A DNA stretch of 44,221 nt from an uncultured Desulfobacterales bacterium. Lineage in GTDB: Bacteria > Desulfobacterota > Desulfobacteria > Desulfobacterales > JAFDCJ01. Each line of letters begins with the position of its first letter. Positions within the stretch are counted from its first letter, which is position 1. Positions 34,990 to 42,483 of this stretch are shown here, piece by piece. The stretch is taken from assembly GCA_945787595.1 (NCBI GenBank), contig CALZJV010000039.1, forward strand, positions 1 to 44,221, read 5' to 3'. The notes below the pieces were generated by a model that saw nothing but the letters and a program-made list of their open reading frames with translations, made no database searches and had not been told where the DNA came from. A program made the translations under genes and the position numbers.

Positions 34990-35251
34990 GAATGCATTGA
35001 TGGCAAGCCCATGGCCCGGGATGATCAATCCTCCCCGGATGATGTTTCCCAGGCTGCGCACGATCATACCGAAACTGGGTATAATTTTTTTTAAAACACC
35101 TTCGCACATGGCAGCCACGACGGACAAGGTGCAGACTTTGTTTCCACCGTACCCTCACAAAAACGATAATGGTGACGTTCACGCCAACAGCGGTATTCCG
35201 AACAAGGCGGCTTATCTGGCTTTGTGGCGGAGCTTAAGCGCTAAGTTATGA
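34990..35251 (+). pseudogene. Remnant of an M4 (thermolysin/protealysin-like) metallopeptidase
   Basis: Two pieces in different frames recall M4 peptidases. The first (34990-35093) reads DGKPMARDDQSSPDDVSQAA followed by HDHTETGYNFF, resembling the protealysin-type segment before the active site (..eAYD..GATYDFY). It ends at TAA within a T8-A4 tract. The second, in the next frame, reads TPSHMAATTDKVQ, then KNDNGDVHANSGIPNKAAYL. This matches the M4 C-terminal motif DNGGVHxNSGIPNKAFYL and the preceding P(D/S)HM. The roughly 130-150 residues between them, including HExxH, are missing, so no enzyme is made. The frame ends at TGA 35249-35251, overlapping the start of effector 1 (ATGA). The overlap suggests the peptidase gene and effector 1 were once neighbours in one cargo unit. 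Confidence 0.7.
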
Positions 35252-38200
35252 AGACGCTATCGACAAAAGAGAGCCGGGCATCATCTCCAGTGACGCGCAG
35301 AGCACATTCGGCAGTCCATACGCCACTTGGGGCAAAAAACCGGATACAACAGAATCATATTCGTCAAATTCTCCAGCCCAAGTTGATCATTGGGCAATCG
35401 AATGACAAATACGAGCAGGAGGCGGACAGCGTCGCCGATCGTGTTGTTGCAAACCAGCCGGTTGCAGAAATTTCATCCATTTCAGGTTCTCTTTCTTCAC
35501 TTGGAAATCAAAATTTTCAAGTAGAAACAGGTGAAGATGAACAGGTTCAGGAGAAGGAGATCCAGCGGCAGGCTGAGGAGGACGAAGAGGAGCCGGTGCA
35601 GCCGATGTTGATCCAGCGGCAAGCTGAAGAGGAAGATGAGGAGCAGGTCCAGCCCAAGCTGATCCAGCGGCAAGCTGAAGAGGAAGATGAGGAGCAGGTC
35701 CAGCCCAGGCTGATCCAGCGGCAGGCTGAGGAAGAAGCGGATGATGAAGTGCAGGCAAAAGGGACTATCCATTCTGCGCAGGCTGCATCTCAAGCGGTTA
35801 ATAACCAGTCATCAGGTTCGTTCATGCGACCGGATGTCAGAAATATTCTGGAATCTGGCACGGGAGCGGATTTAAGCGCTGTTCGCGTGCACGAAGACAG
35901 TTCCGCGCATCAAGCCGCGGCATCTATCAACGCCAAAGCCTTTACCCACAAAAATGATATCTGGCTGGGGGCAGACCAGTCCCAGTCGGATCTGCATCTG
36001 ATGGCGCACGAGGCAACCCATGTTGTTCAGCAGGGGGGCGGCCTGCGAGCCGCAGATGCGAGAGCCCGCCAGGTATCTGCGTCGCCACAGCGTGCTCCCG
36101 ACACGGACGCCGCCGTACAGCACTCAGGCGAAACCTCGACAACCATGGTGCAGCGGAGCTTGTTCGACGACGTCGCCGCGGGGCTCGGCGTTGCCTGGGA
36201 CGCCACCGGCGGTGCGCTGGTCGATGCCGCCGGCAACGCGCTCGACATGGGCGCCGAGTACTTCTGGATCATGCTCGCCACTTTGGCCCCGGCGCTGGTG
36301 CCGCTGTTGCGCGAGATTGCCGATAAAGGCATCTTCACCTTCCTCTACGAGAAACTCGCCGCGGTGCTCGACGGTATTTTCGATCGCCTGGAGAACCGGG
36401 GCGGCGTCATCGCCACGCTGGCGCAGACCTTCCGCGGCCTGGCCGCGCAGGCGACCGGCATCCTCGCCGCACTTGCGAGCGGCGACTGCGAGCCGCTGTT
36501 CGCGGCCCTAAGCCAGTTCAAGGAAATGGTCTCGCAGGTCGCCGGTGACGCCTGGAACGCCATCACCGAGTTCTTCGCGCCGGTCGAGGCGTTCTTCTCC
36601 GATCTGTGGACGTCCTTCGGGGCGCCGCTGGTCGACTGGCTGCAGGGCAGCGCCGCCGATCTGTGGGAGTGGATCCAGAACCTGGGTACACAGATCTGGA
36701 ACTGGACCCAGCCGGTGCGCGACAAACTCGGCGCCGCCTGGGATTGGGTCAAGGATCAACTCGGTTTCGGTGGAGGAGAGGAAGCGGGCGACGGCGAAGC
36801 CGGCCTGGTCGGCTGGGTCAAGGGCAAGGCGGCCGAAGCCTGGGACGCGATCAAGGAAAAACTGCAGCCGGTGATCGAACCGATGCAGGCTGTGGTTGGC
36901 AAGGTGCAGGCGGTGTTGCCACTGGATGCCATCTTCAACCTGCGCGAGACCGTTACCGGCTGGCTCGATAACGTCGGCGAGATGACGACCAGCCTCGAGG
37001 CGGAAGACGGCGCGGCCGAGAACCAGGCGAGCCTGCGCGAGGAAATCCTGCCGGCGGTGCTGAACACTATCGAATCGCTGCGCGAGGGACTGGTCAGCAC
37101 CGGCCATTGGGTGAGCGGCAATATCGGCGCGATTGCGATGACCCTGCAGGGTCTGTTCGACAGCCTGCGCGTCAACCCGGTGCTCGGCAGCCTGTCCGGC
37201 GGCCTGCAATGGCTGAGCGATAGCCTGGATACCCTGACCGGCTGGGTGCAGGAATACGCGGTCGGCGTCTTTACGCTCTACAGCCATGCACTGGGGTTAC
37301 TGTCGCGCTTCGTCGAGCCGGTGCTCAACGGCCTGCAAAAAGTTGCCGAAGTGCTCGGCAACATCGCCGGCAAACTGCCCGATCTGATCCTGGGGCCGGT
37401 GTGGTGGCTGATGCCGAAATGCATCAAGGACCCGATCAAGGACTTTCTGCTGAACACGATCCTGGCGCAAATCCCGATCTTCAACCAGATCCTGGTGATT
37501 CCCGACATCTGGGAAAAGGTCAAGAGCACGGCGATGACGATTCTCACCAAGGTCTTCGTCGACGGCGACTTGATCGGGGCGGCCTGGACTTATTTCAAGG
37601 CGATCCTGTCAATCATCGGCATCCCGGCGCAACTGGTGGTGAGCATCGTCAAGCACGCCGTCACCGCGCTGAGCGATATCCTGAAGGACCCGATCGGCTT
37701 CCTGCTGAATATCCTCAAGGCGATCAAGCAGGGCTTTGTCCAGTTCTTCGGCAACATCCTCAAGCACCTGTACAACGGTGTGGTCGACTGGCTGTTCGGG
37801 GCGGTGTCCGAAGCCGGCCTGACTCCGCCGGCTGATTTCAGCCTCAAATCCGTGCTCGATTTTGTCTTGCAAATCCTCGACATCACGCGCGAACGTATCC
37901 TCGAGCGCATGGAGAAGCACCCGAAGATCGGCAAAAAGGTCGTCGACAGGTTGCGCGCCGGTTTCGAGGTCGCCGACAAGGCCTGGGAATGGGTGAAAGT
38001 CCTGTTCACCGAAGGACCGGCCGGCCTCTGGGAAAAGCTGAAAGAAAATCTCAGCGGTCTTTGGTCGAACGTGATCGGCAGCATCGTCAGCTGGATGTCG
38101 ACCAAAATCATCGAGCAGGCCACGATTAAGTTGCTGACCTTCCTCGACCCCAGCTTCATCATGGCCTTCGTCAACAGCGTGATCTTCATCTACAAGGCGA

Positions 38201-39807
38201 TCCAGTCGTTCGTGCAGTACATCAACGAAATGCTGGAAATGATCAATTCGGTGTTTGCCGGCATCGGCGACATCGCCAAAGGCGCTATCGGCAATGCGGC
38301 CAATTACCTCGAACAAACCATGGCAGATTCGATCCCAATCGTGATCGGTTTCCTCGCTAATCAGTTCGGCCTCGGTCAGATTAGCCGGCGTATTGGGGAT
38401 ATGGTGGAATCAGTGCGCGGCCGGGTCGATGCCGCCATCGACGGACTGATCAACCTGGTCGTGACGGCCGGTTCGGCATTTTTGAACATGCTGAGGAGCG
38501 GGGCGGCTGCGGTGAAGGAGGGGGTGAAGGGCCTAGTTGAGTGGTGGAGAAAGGAACGCGTTTTCAGTACAAAAAAAGGAGAGCAACATAAACTCTATTA
38601 CACAGGGAGTGGAAAAGACGCGCGGCTAATGGTTGCCAGCAATGAAGAATCTTATGAGGCTTTTATTAATAATGCAGATGCAGACATTTCGGCGACTGGA
38701 GTCAACGAGAATCTTCTCGAACAGGCAGCTGCCTACAACAGGCAAGTTCTTCAAAATATTGCAGAAGGTCGAGAACCCTCGGACAATATCATCGATCGAC
38801 TTGAGTCGCTAACAAAAACGATAATAGAAGGAATGAGCTCAGAGCCGAAGGGGACCAAGGAAAATCCCTACCTGATCAGATGGCACAAGGCCCTCGCCAG
38901 GCAGTACCAAGCGATTAGGATAAGAACCGAACCTGGTGGAACGCCGCAGATGGTAAACCCACTGCAGGAGACGACGGTTACAGTGGAAAAGAATTCAGTC
39001 TCTTTGGCGGAAGTACGCCAACAAGAACAGAGTGTAAGGGATCAAGAGGAGCTCGTTGCCCGAGGGGGCGACGTAATAGAAAGGCACCAACGAGCTATCG
39101 AAGACAAGCGGCGTGCGGAAGAGAACAGAAGTCAAAGGTATCGTCAGTTGCACGCGCTAGGTAGAAACCAAACTGAGATATTGGATGATACCGACTACAA
39201 AGGGTTTGTTGCACAAAAAGAGGCCGCTCGCATAGAGGAAACGAATACAGAGTTAGGAGCACAGAATCAGCCAGGCTACGAGAGGGACCTACGAAACAAA
39301 CAAGCTATTTTGGCGGTAATGCGCGAACGCGCGGGGATCACAACGCTCGAGTTATCAGGTGGATTCTGGAAAGATATGCAAGTACGCATCTGGAACTATT
39401 TGAGTACTGTGAAAGCGCATACGGTTACGGCCGTCCGGGATAGCATCAACTACTGGCTCTTTGGACAGTTGCCTACTGAAACAGAGCCCATAGGCATAGC
39501 AAAAGAACGTCAGGTTTATGTGGGAAAAGTGGTAGGTCCATCTAAGGCCGGGCCGAGCCCACGCGCCCAGAGCAAACGGTTCGTAGCATTTTTAAAACAG
39601 GCGGACTACGACTGGGCTCCCACATCCGCAGATCACGTTGTTGATCTGTCCTTCGGTGGGCCAGATCACTTTCGCAATTTGTGGCCAGTAAACCCTAACC
39701 CTCCACCGGATCAGCTGATCAACGAAGCTGGGCAGCAGGCACCTAAAGGCCGCAAACCGGAGCAAATTCCAAAAAGTCATTATAGAATTATCGGGCCTAA
39801 AGAATAG
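35248..39807 (+). CDS. Effector 1: DUF4157 eCIS cargo protein with HNH-like nuclease C-terminus
   Basis: A 1519-aa chimeric toxin. Residues 1-90 are the shared leader with KLIIGQSNDKYEQEADSVAD. Residues 95-170 hold four VQ(P/A)KLIQRQAEEE-type repeats. Residues 190-270 are the DUF4157 domain, ending in the motif HEATHVVQQ (H254, E255, H258). Residues about 300-1100 are Trp-rich amphipathic and hydrophobic helices with a membrane-active look. The C-terminal ~420 residues carry a coiled coil near 1250-1340 and end with SADHVVDLSFGGPDHFRNLW (H1463), an HNH-like nuclease pattern. DUF4157 proteins are established eCIS-associated cargo. Base composition shifts from GC-rich to AT-richer at about 38560, where the last module begins. 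Start is by ATGA overlap with the M4 remnant; no good ribosome site is near. Confidence 0.85.
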   Translation: MKTLSTKESRASSPVTRRAHSAVHTPLGAKNRIQQNHIRQILQPKLIIGQSNDKYEQEADSVADRVVANQPVAEISSISGSLSSLGNQNFQVETGEDEQVQEKEIQRQAEEDEEEPVQPMLIQRQAEEEDEEQVQPKLIQRQAEEEDEEQVQPRLIQRQAEEEADDEVQAKGTIHSAQAASQAVNNQSSGSFMRPDVRNILESGTGADLSAVRVHEDSSAHQAAASINAKAFTHKNDIWLGADQSQSDLHLMAHEATHVVQQGGGLRAADARARQVSASPQRAPDTDAAVQHSGETSTTMVQRSLFDDVAAGLGVAWDATGGALVDAAGNALDMGAEYFWIMLATLAPALVPLLREIADKGIFTFLYEKLAAVLDGIFDRLENRGGVIATLAQTFRGLAAQATGILAALASGDCEPLFAALSQFKEMVSQVAGDAWNAITEFFAPVEAFFSDLWTSFGAPLVDWLQGSAADLWEWIQNLGTQIWNWTQPVRDKLGAAWDWVKDQLGFGGGEEAGDGEAGLVGWVKGKAAEAWDAIKEKLQPVIEPMQAVVGKVQAVLPLDAIFNLRETVTGWLDNVGEMTTSLEAEDGAAENQASLREEILPAVLNTIESLREGLVSTGHWVSGNIGAIAMTLQGLFDSLRVNPVLGSLSGGLQWLSDSLDTLTGWVQEYAVGVFTLYSHALGLLSRFVEPVLNGLQKVAEVLGNIAGKLPDLILGPVWWLMPKCIKDPIKDFLLNTILAQIPIFNQILVIPDIWEKVKSTAMTILTKVFVDGDLIGAAWTYFKAILSIIGIPAQLVVSIVKHAVTALSDILKDPIGFLLNILKAIKQGFVQFFGNILKHLYNGVVDWLFGAVSEAGLTPPADFSLKSVLDFVLQILDITRERILERMEKHPKIGKKVVDRLRAGFEVADKAWEWVKVLFTEGPAGLWEKLKENLSGLWSNVIGSIVSWMSTKIIEQATIKLLTFLDPSFIMAFVNSVIFIYKAIQSFVQYINEMLEMINSVFAGIGDIAKGAIGNAANYLEQTMADSIPIVIGFLANQFGLGQISRRIGDMVESVRGRVDAAIDGLINLVVTAGSAFLNMLRSGAAAVKEGVKGLVEWWRKERVFSTKKGEQHKLYYTGSGKDARLMVASNEESYEAFINNADADISATGVNENLLEQAAAYNRQVLQNIAEGREPSDNIIDRLESLTKTIIEGMSSEPKGTKENPYLIRWHKALARQYQAIRIRTEPGGTPQMVNPLQETTVTVEKNSVSLAEVRQQEQSVRDQEELVARGGDVIERHQRAIEDKRRAEENRSQRYRQLHALGRNQTEILDDTDYKGFVAQKEAARIEETNTELGAQNQPGYERDLRNKQAILAVMRERAGITTLELSGGFWKDMQVRIWNYLSTVKAHTVTAVRDSINYWLFGQLPTETEPIGIAKERQVYVGKVVGPSKAGPSPRAQSKRFVAFLKQADYDWAPTSADHVVDLSFGGPDHFRNLWPVNPNPPPDQLINEAGQQAPKGRKPEQIPKSHYRIIGPKE
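35521..35760 (+). repeat. Coding repeats (VQPKLIQRQAEEE units) in effector 1
   Basis: Four imperfect units of about 19-20 codons, each of the form [acidic]-VQ(P/E)xxIQRQAEE. Units two to three are nearly identical at DNA level (EEEDEEQVQPKLIQRQA twice). They lie between the leader and the DUF4157 core. The same unit is expanded to nine copies in effector 2, so copy number appears free to change. Confidence 0.8.
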
Positions 39808-39824
39808 AGGTCGACGTATTGTGG

Positions 39825-39900
39825 AAAAAGGCGAATGGGGTCAGAAAAAGGCGAATGGAGTCAGGTCTTAAAAAGGCGAATGGGGTCTTGAATTTTGCAC
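39825..39900. repeat. Triplicated AAAAAGGCGAATGGGGTC repeat
   Basis: Three copies of AAAAAGGCGAATGG(G/A)GTC start at 39825, 39845 and 39870, the last running into TTGAATTTTGCAC. I associate the GGCGAATGGGGTCAGGTCTTGAATTTT pattern (quoted in pieces here) with REP-type transposase-linked intergenic repeats in this bacterial group; no transposase gene is present. It lies between effectors 1 and 2, where duplication took place, and the short frame across it is not a gene. Confidence 0.5.
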
Positions 39901-40037
39901 TAAAAGAAGTTTTGAGATCGGACCAAGCTGGAGAAAGCGAACGTTTACCGGGAGTGTCTAGACACAGGAGTAATGGATTAGTGATGAAAAAGACGTTATT
40001 CGTACTTTGTTTTGTAACTGAGCTTCTGCGCTAAGTT

Positions 40038-41797
40038 ATGAAAACTCTGGCGACAAACGAGAATCAGATTTCTTCTCCGGCGACGCGCAGGACGGGTTCG
40101 GCTGTTCATTCTCCACTGAGTGCAAAAAACCGAATACAACGAAATAATATTCATAAAATCCTCCAGCCCAAACTGAGCATCGGGCAGCCGAATGACAAGT
40201 ATGAACGCGAGGCGGACAGCGTCGCCGATCGCATCGTTGCGAACCAGCCGGTTGCGGAAATCTCATCCATTTCCGGATCGATTCCGTCAGCCGGGATTCA
40301 AAATGTTCAAGCTGAAACCGTTGAGGAAGAGGAGCAGGTTCAGCCGAAGTTGATCCAGCGCCGGGCCGAGGAGGAACAAGAGGAACCGGTGCAGGCAAAG
40401 CTGATTCAGCGCCAGGCCGAGGAGGAAGAGGAACCGGTGCAGGCGAAACTGGTTCAGCATCAGGCCGAGGAGGAAGAGGAACCGGTGCAGGCGAAGCTGA
40501 TTCAGCACCAGGCCGAGGAAGAGGAGGAGCCGGTACAGGCGAAACTGATTCAGCGCCGGGCCGAGCAGGAGGAAGAGGAACCGGTACAGCCGAAGCTGAT
40601 CCAGCACCAGGCCGAAGAGGAAGAAGAGGAACCGGTACAGGCCAAGCTGATTCAACGTCAGGCCGAGGAGGAACAAGAGGAGCCGGTGCAGCCAAAGCTG
40701 CTCCAGCGCCAGGCCGATCAGGAGGAAGAGGAACCGGTGCAGCCGAAGCTGATCCAGCGGTTGGCCGAAAAAGAAGAGGATGAGGAAGTCCAGGTGCAGA
40801 GATCGATCCCGTCCACCCGGGCTGTGTCGCAGGCGATCGATAACCCGTCGACGGGGTCACTGATGCGGCCGGATATCAGAAATATTCTTGAATCCGGCAT
40901 GGGCGCGGATTTAAGCGGCGTGCGCGTGCACGAAGACAGCGCGGCGCAGGCAGCGGCGGCATCCATCAATGCCAAAGCCTTTACCCATTAAAACGATATC
41001 TGGCTGGGGGCGGGCCAATCCCAGTCAGACCTGCATCTGATGGCGCACGAGACGACCCATGTGGTTCAGCAGGGTGGCGGCCGGCAAACCGCGCATGCGG
41101 GCATAACCCGGACCTCGCCGCGGGTGCAGCGTTTCTGGAATCCGGTAACAGCCATTGCCAACGCCGTCAGCGATGCGGTGGAATGGGTCGGTGACAGTAT
41201 TGGCGACGCTATTAATTATATTAAAGAGCAGGCCAGCGAGTTTATTCAGAACATGCCGGGTTACTCGCTGTTCACGGTTGTCAACGGCAGCGATCCGATT
41301 ACCGGGCGGCATGTGGAGCGAAATGGACGGAATTTTATTGAGGCCGGGCTTGATATCATCCCGAACGGCGCTGCCCTGAAACAGAAACTGGAAGATGAGG
41401 GCGCGCTGGAAGAAGCGGCCCAGTGGCTGGATGAGCAGATTCTGGAACTGGATATCGATCCGTCCGAGATCGGTGCGCAGTTGTCGGCCTTCTGGCGCAG
41501 CCTCGGCATCGCCGATGCCACGCGACTGCCCACGGTGATGGATAGGCTGCTTGGTATTATCATATACAGTTAGGTAGAGCATCAGCCGATAATACAGTGG
41601 CGAGTGAGTATGGTTTGTTTAAACGCACCGTACAGTTGCTCAGAACCAGGGGTCAACGTGTTACTAGTATATCTCAGATTAGAGGCGCTATCAATGCGGC
41701 TACCGGTTCTGAGTGGACGGATGAACGGAAAGAAAATCATATAAATCAATTAGATAGATCAGCTACTAGGGGCGTAATTAGTGATTCCAATTTGTAA
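40038..41797 (+). pseudogene. Effector 2: broken paralogue of effector 1 (DUF4157)
   Basis: The N-terminal ~100 residues are close to those of effector 1 (KNRIQxNxIxxILQPKL.IGQ.NDKYE.EADSVADR.VANQPVAEIS), followed by nine VQxKLIQ repeats and the DUF4157 domain. TAA at 40989-40991 replaces the Lys codon AAA found at the same place in effector 1 (THKNDIWLGA versus TH*NDIWLGA). The frame then continues through HETTHVVQQ to TAG at 41571-41573, giving a helical region (WNPVTAIANAVSDAVEWVGD). A second break follows: the sequence resumes in the -1 frame (LGRASADNTVASEYGLFKRT..) up to 41797. Intact, it would be about 586 aa and much shorter than effector 1. With two lesions it is probably not functional unless read through. 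Confidence 0.75.
40321..40800 (+). repeat. Nine coding repeats (VQxKLIQxxAEEEEEP) in effector 2
   Basis: Nine consecutive 17-19-codon units of the form PVQ(A/P)KL(I/V/L)Q(R/H)(Q/R)AEEEEE, many nearly identical in DNA. Each unit places an amphipathic KLIQ segment between acidic stretches. The DUF4157 domain follows directly. The array is more than twice the length of that in effector 1 and absent from effector 3, which has only one degenerate VQRQEG-like unit. Confidence 0.85.
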
Positions 41798-41875
41798 AAA
41801 TTTATTGAATATGAGCCTGGTTTTTCCTCAGAGGGTATTTTAGCATAGTGAATAATGGTTGGGAGGATTGAAATA

Positions 41876-42382
41876 ATGAAAGCTGTCGGAACAATATTGG
41901 CGATTTTATTATTGGGAGGATTCGTTGTTGGTTTGGGTTACGGTGCTTTATCAGGGTACGAGTTTCTGTCTGTGCAGTGGGGAAGTTTAAGTAATGACTG
42001 GAAGGCCATTCTAATTGTTAATGCCACTATTCTTATATTTTGCACACTGTTTGCATCCCTATCCATTCAGTCGGTCATTAAAAAATACGGGCTTAAAGGA
42101 ACCGGTAAGGTTTTGACATACAATGACTTTGTTCACTGGTATTCGGCAATAAAAAGCGACAATACCGAAGCGATGAAGGCTGAACCGTTAAAACCACTGA
42201 CAAATCAAATGATACTCTGGGGAGGTAAGCCGGTTGCCAGGCAGGCAAACCTGTTATACGAGCTGCTGCAGAAGAATGAGACCGACAGAGAAGAGGTGCT
42301 GAAGAAGGCAGAGCATGTGTATATCGCGATAAGGCGTGACCTTGGACTTAGGGGGACAAGTGGAGATAACGCAATTGTATAA
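41876..42382 (+). CDS. Two-TM membrane protein, immunity or accessory candidate
   Basis: A 168-aa protein. The start is set at ATG 41876 by GGGAGGA eight bases upstream, over an in-frame ATG at 41855. Two hydrophobic segments lie near residues 4-22 (VGTILAILLLGGFVVGLGYG) and 42-62 (AILIVNATILIFCTLFASLS). A charged C-terminal domain of ~100 residues follows (VHWYSAIKSDNTEAMKAEPL.., EEVLKKAEHVYIAIRRDLGL). No family is recognised. It sits between effectors 2 and 3, with composition more AT-rich than the eCIS structural genes, consistent with recently acquired cargo-region sequence. A self-protection role is possible from position only. Confidence 0.6.
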   Translation: MKAVGTILAILLLGGFVVGLGYGALSGYEFLSVQWGSLSNDWKAILIVNATILIFCTLFASLSIQSVIKKYGLKGTGKVLTYNDFVHWYSAIKSDNTEAMKAEPLKPLTNQMILWGGKPVARQANLLYELLQKNETDREEVLKKAEHVYIAIRRDLGLRGTSGDNAIV

Positions 42383-42483
42383 AGTCTTATTTGAATTTTA
42401 TGGGATAGCGGAATAAGCTATGGTGATCTAATTTCGGATCTTTTGGATGGAGCTATTTCCAAGAATGGAGAATTAAGAAGCAT

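Noticed and set aside
37609..38316. Long - strand frames opposite the GC-rich part of effector 1
   Set aside because: Mirror frames of a GC-rich gene with no ribosome binding site.
39819..40034. Frame between effectors 1 and 2
   Set aside because: It reads through the triplicated AAAAAGGCGAATGG repeat and has no protein-like content.
40038..40860. Long - strand frame opposite effector 2 repeats
   Set aside because: Shadow of the coding repeats; Pro/Ala-rich monotonous sequence without a start signal.
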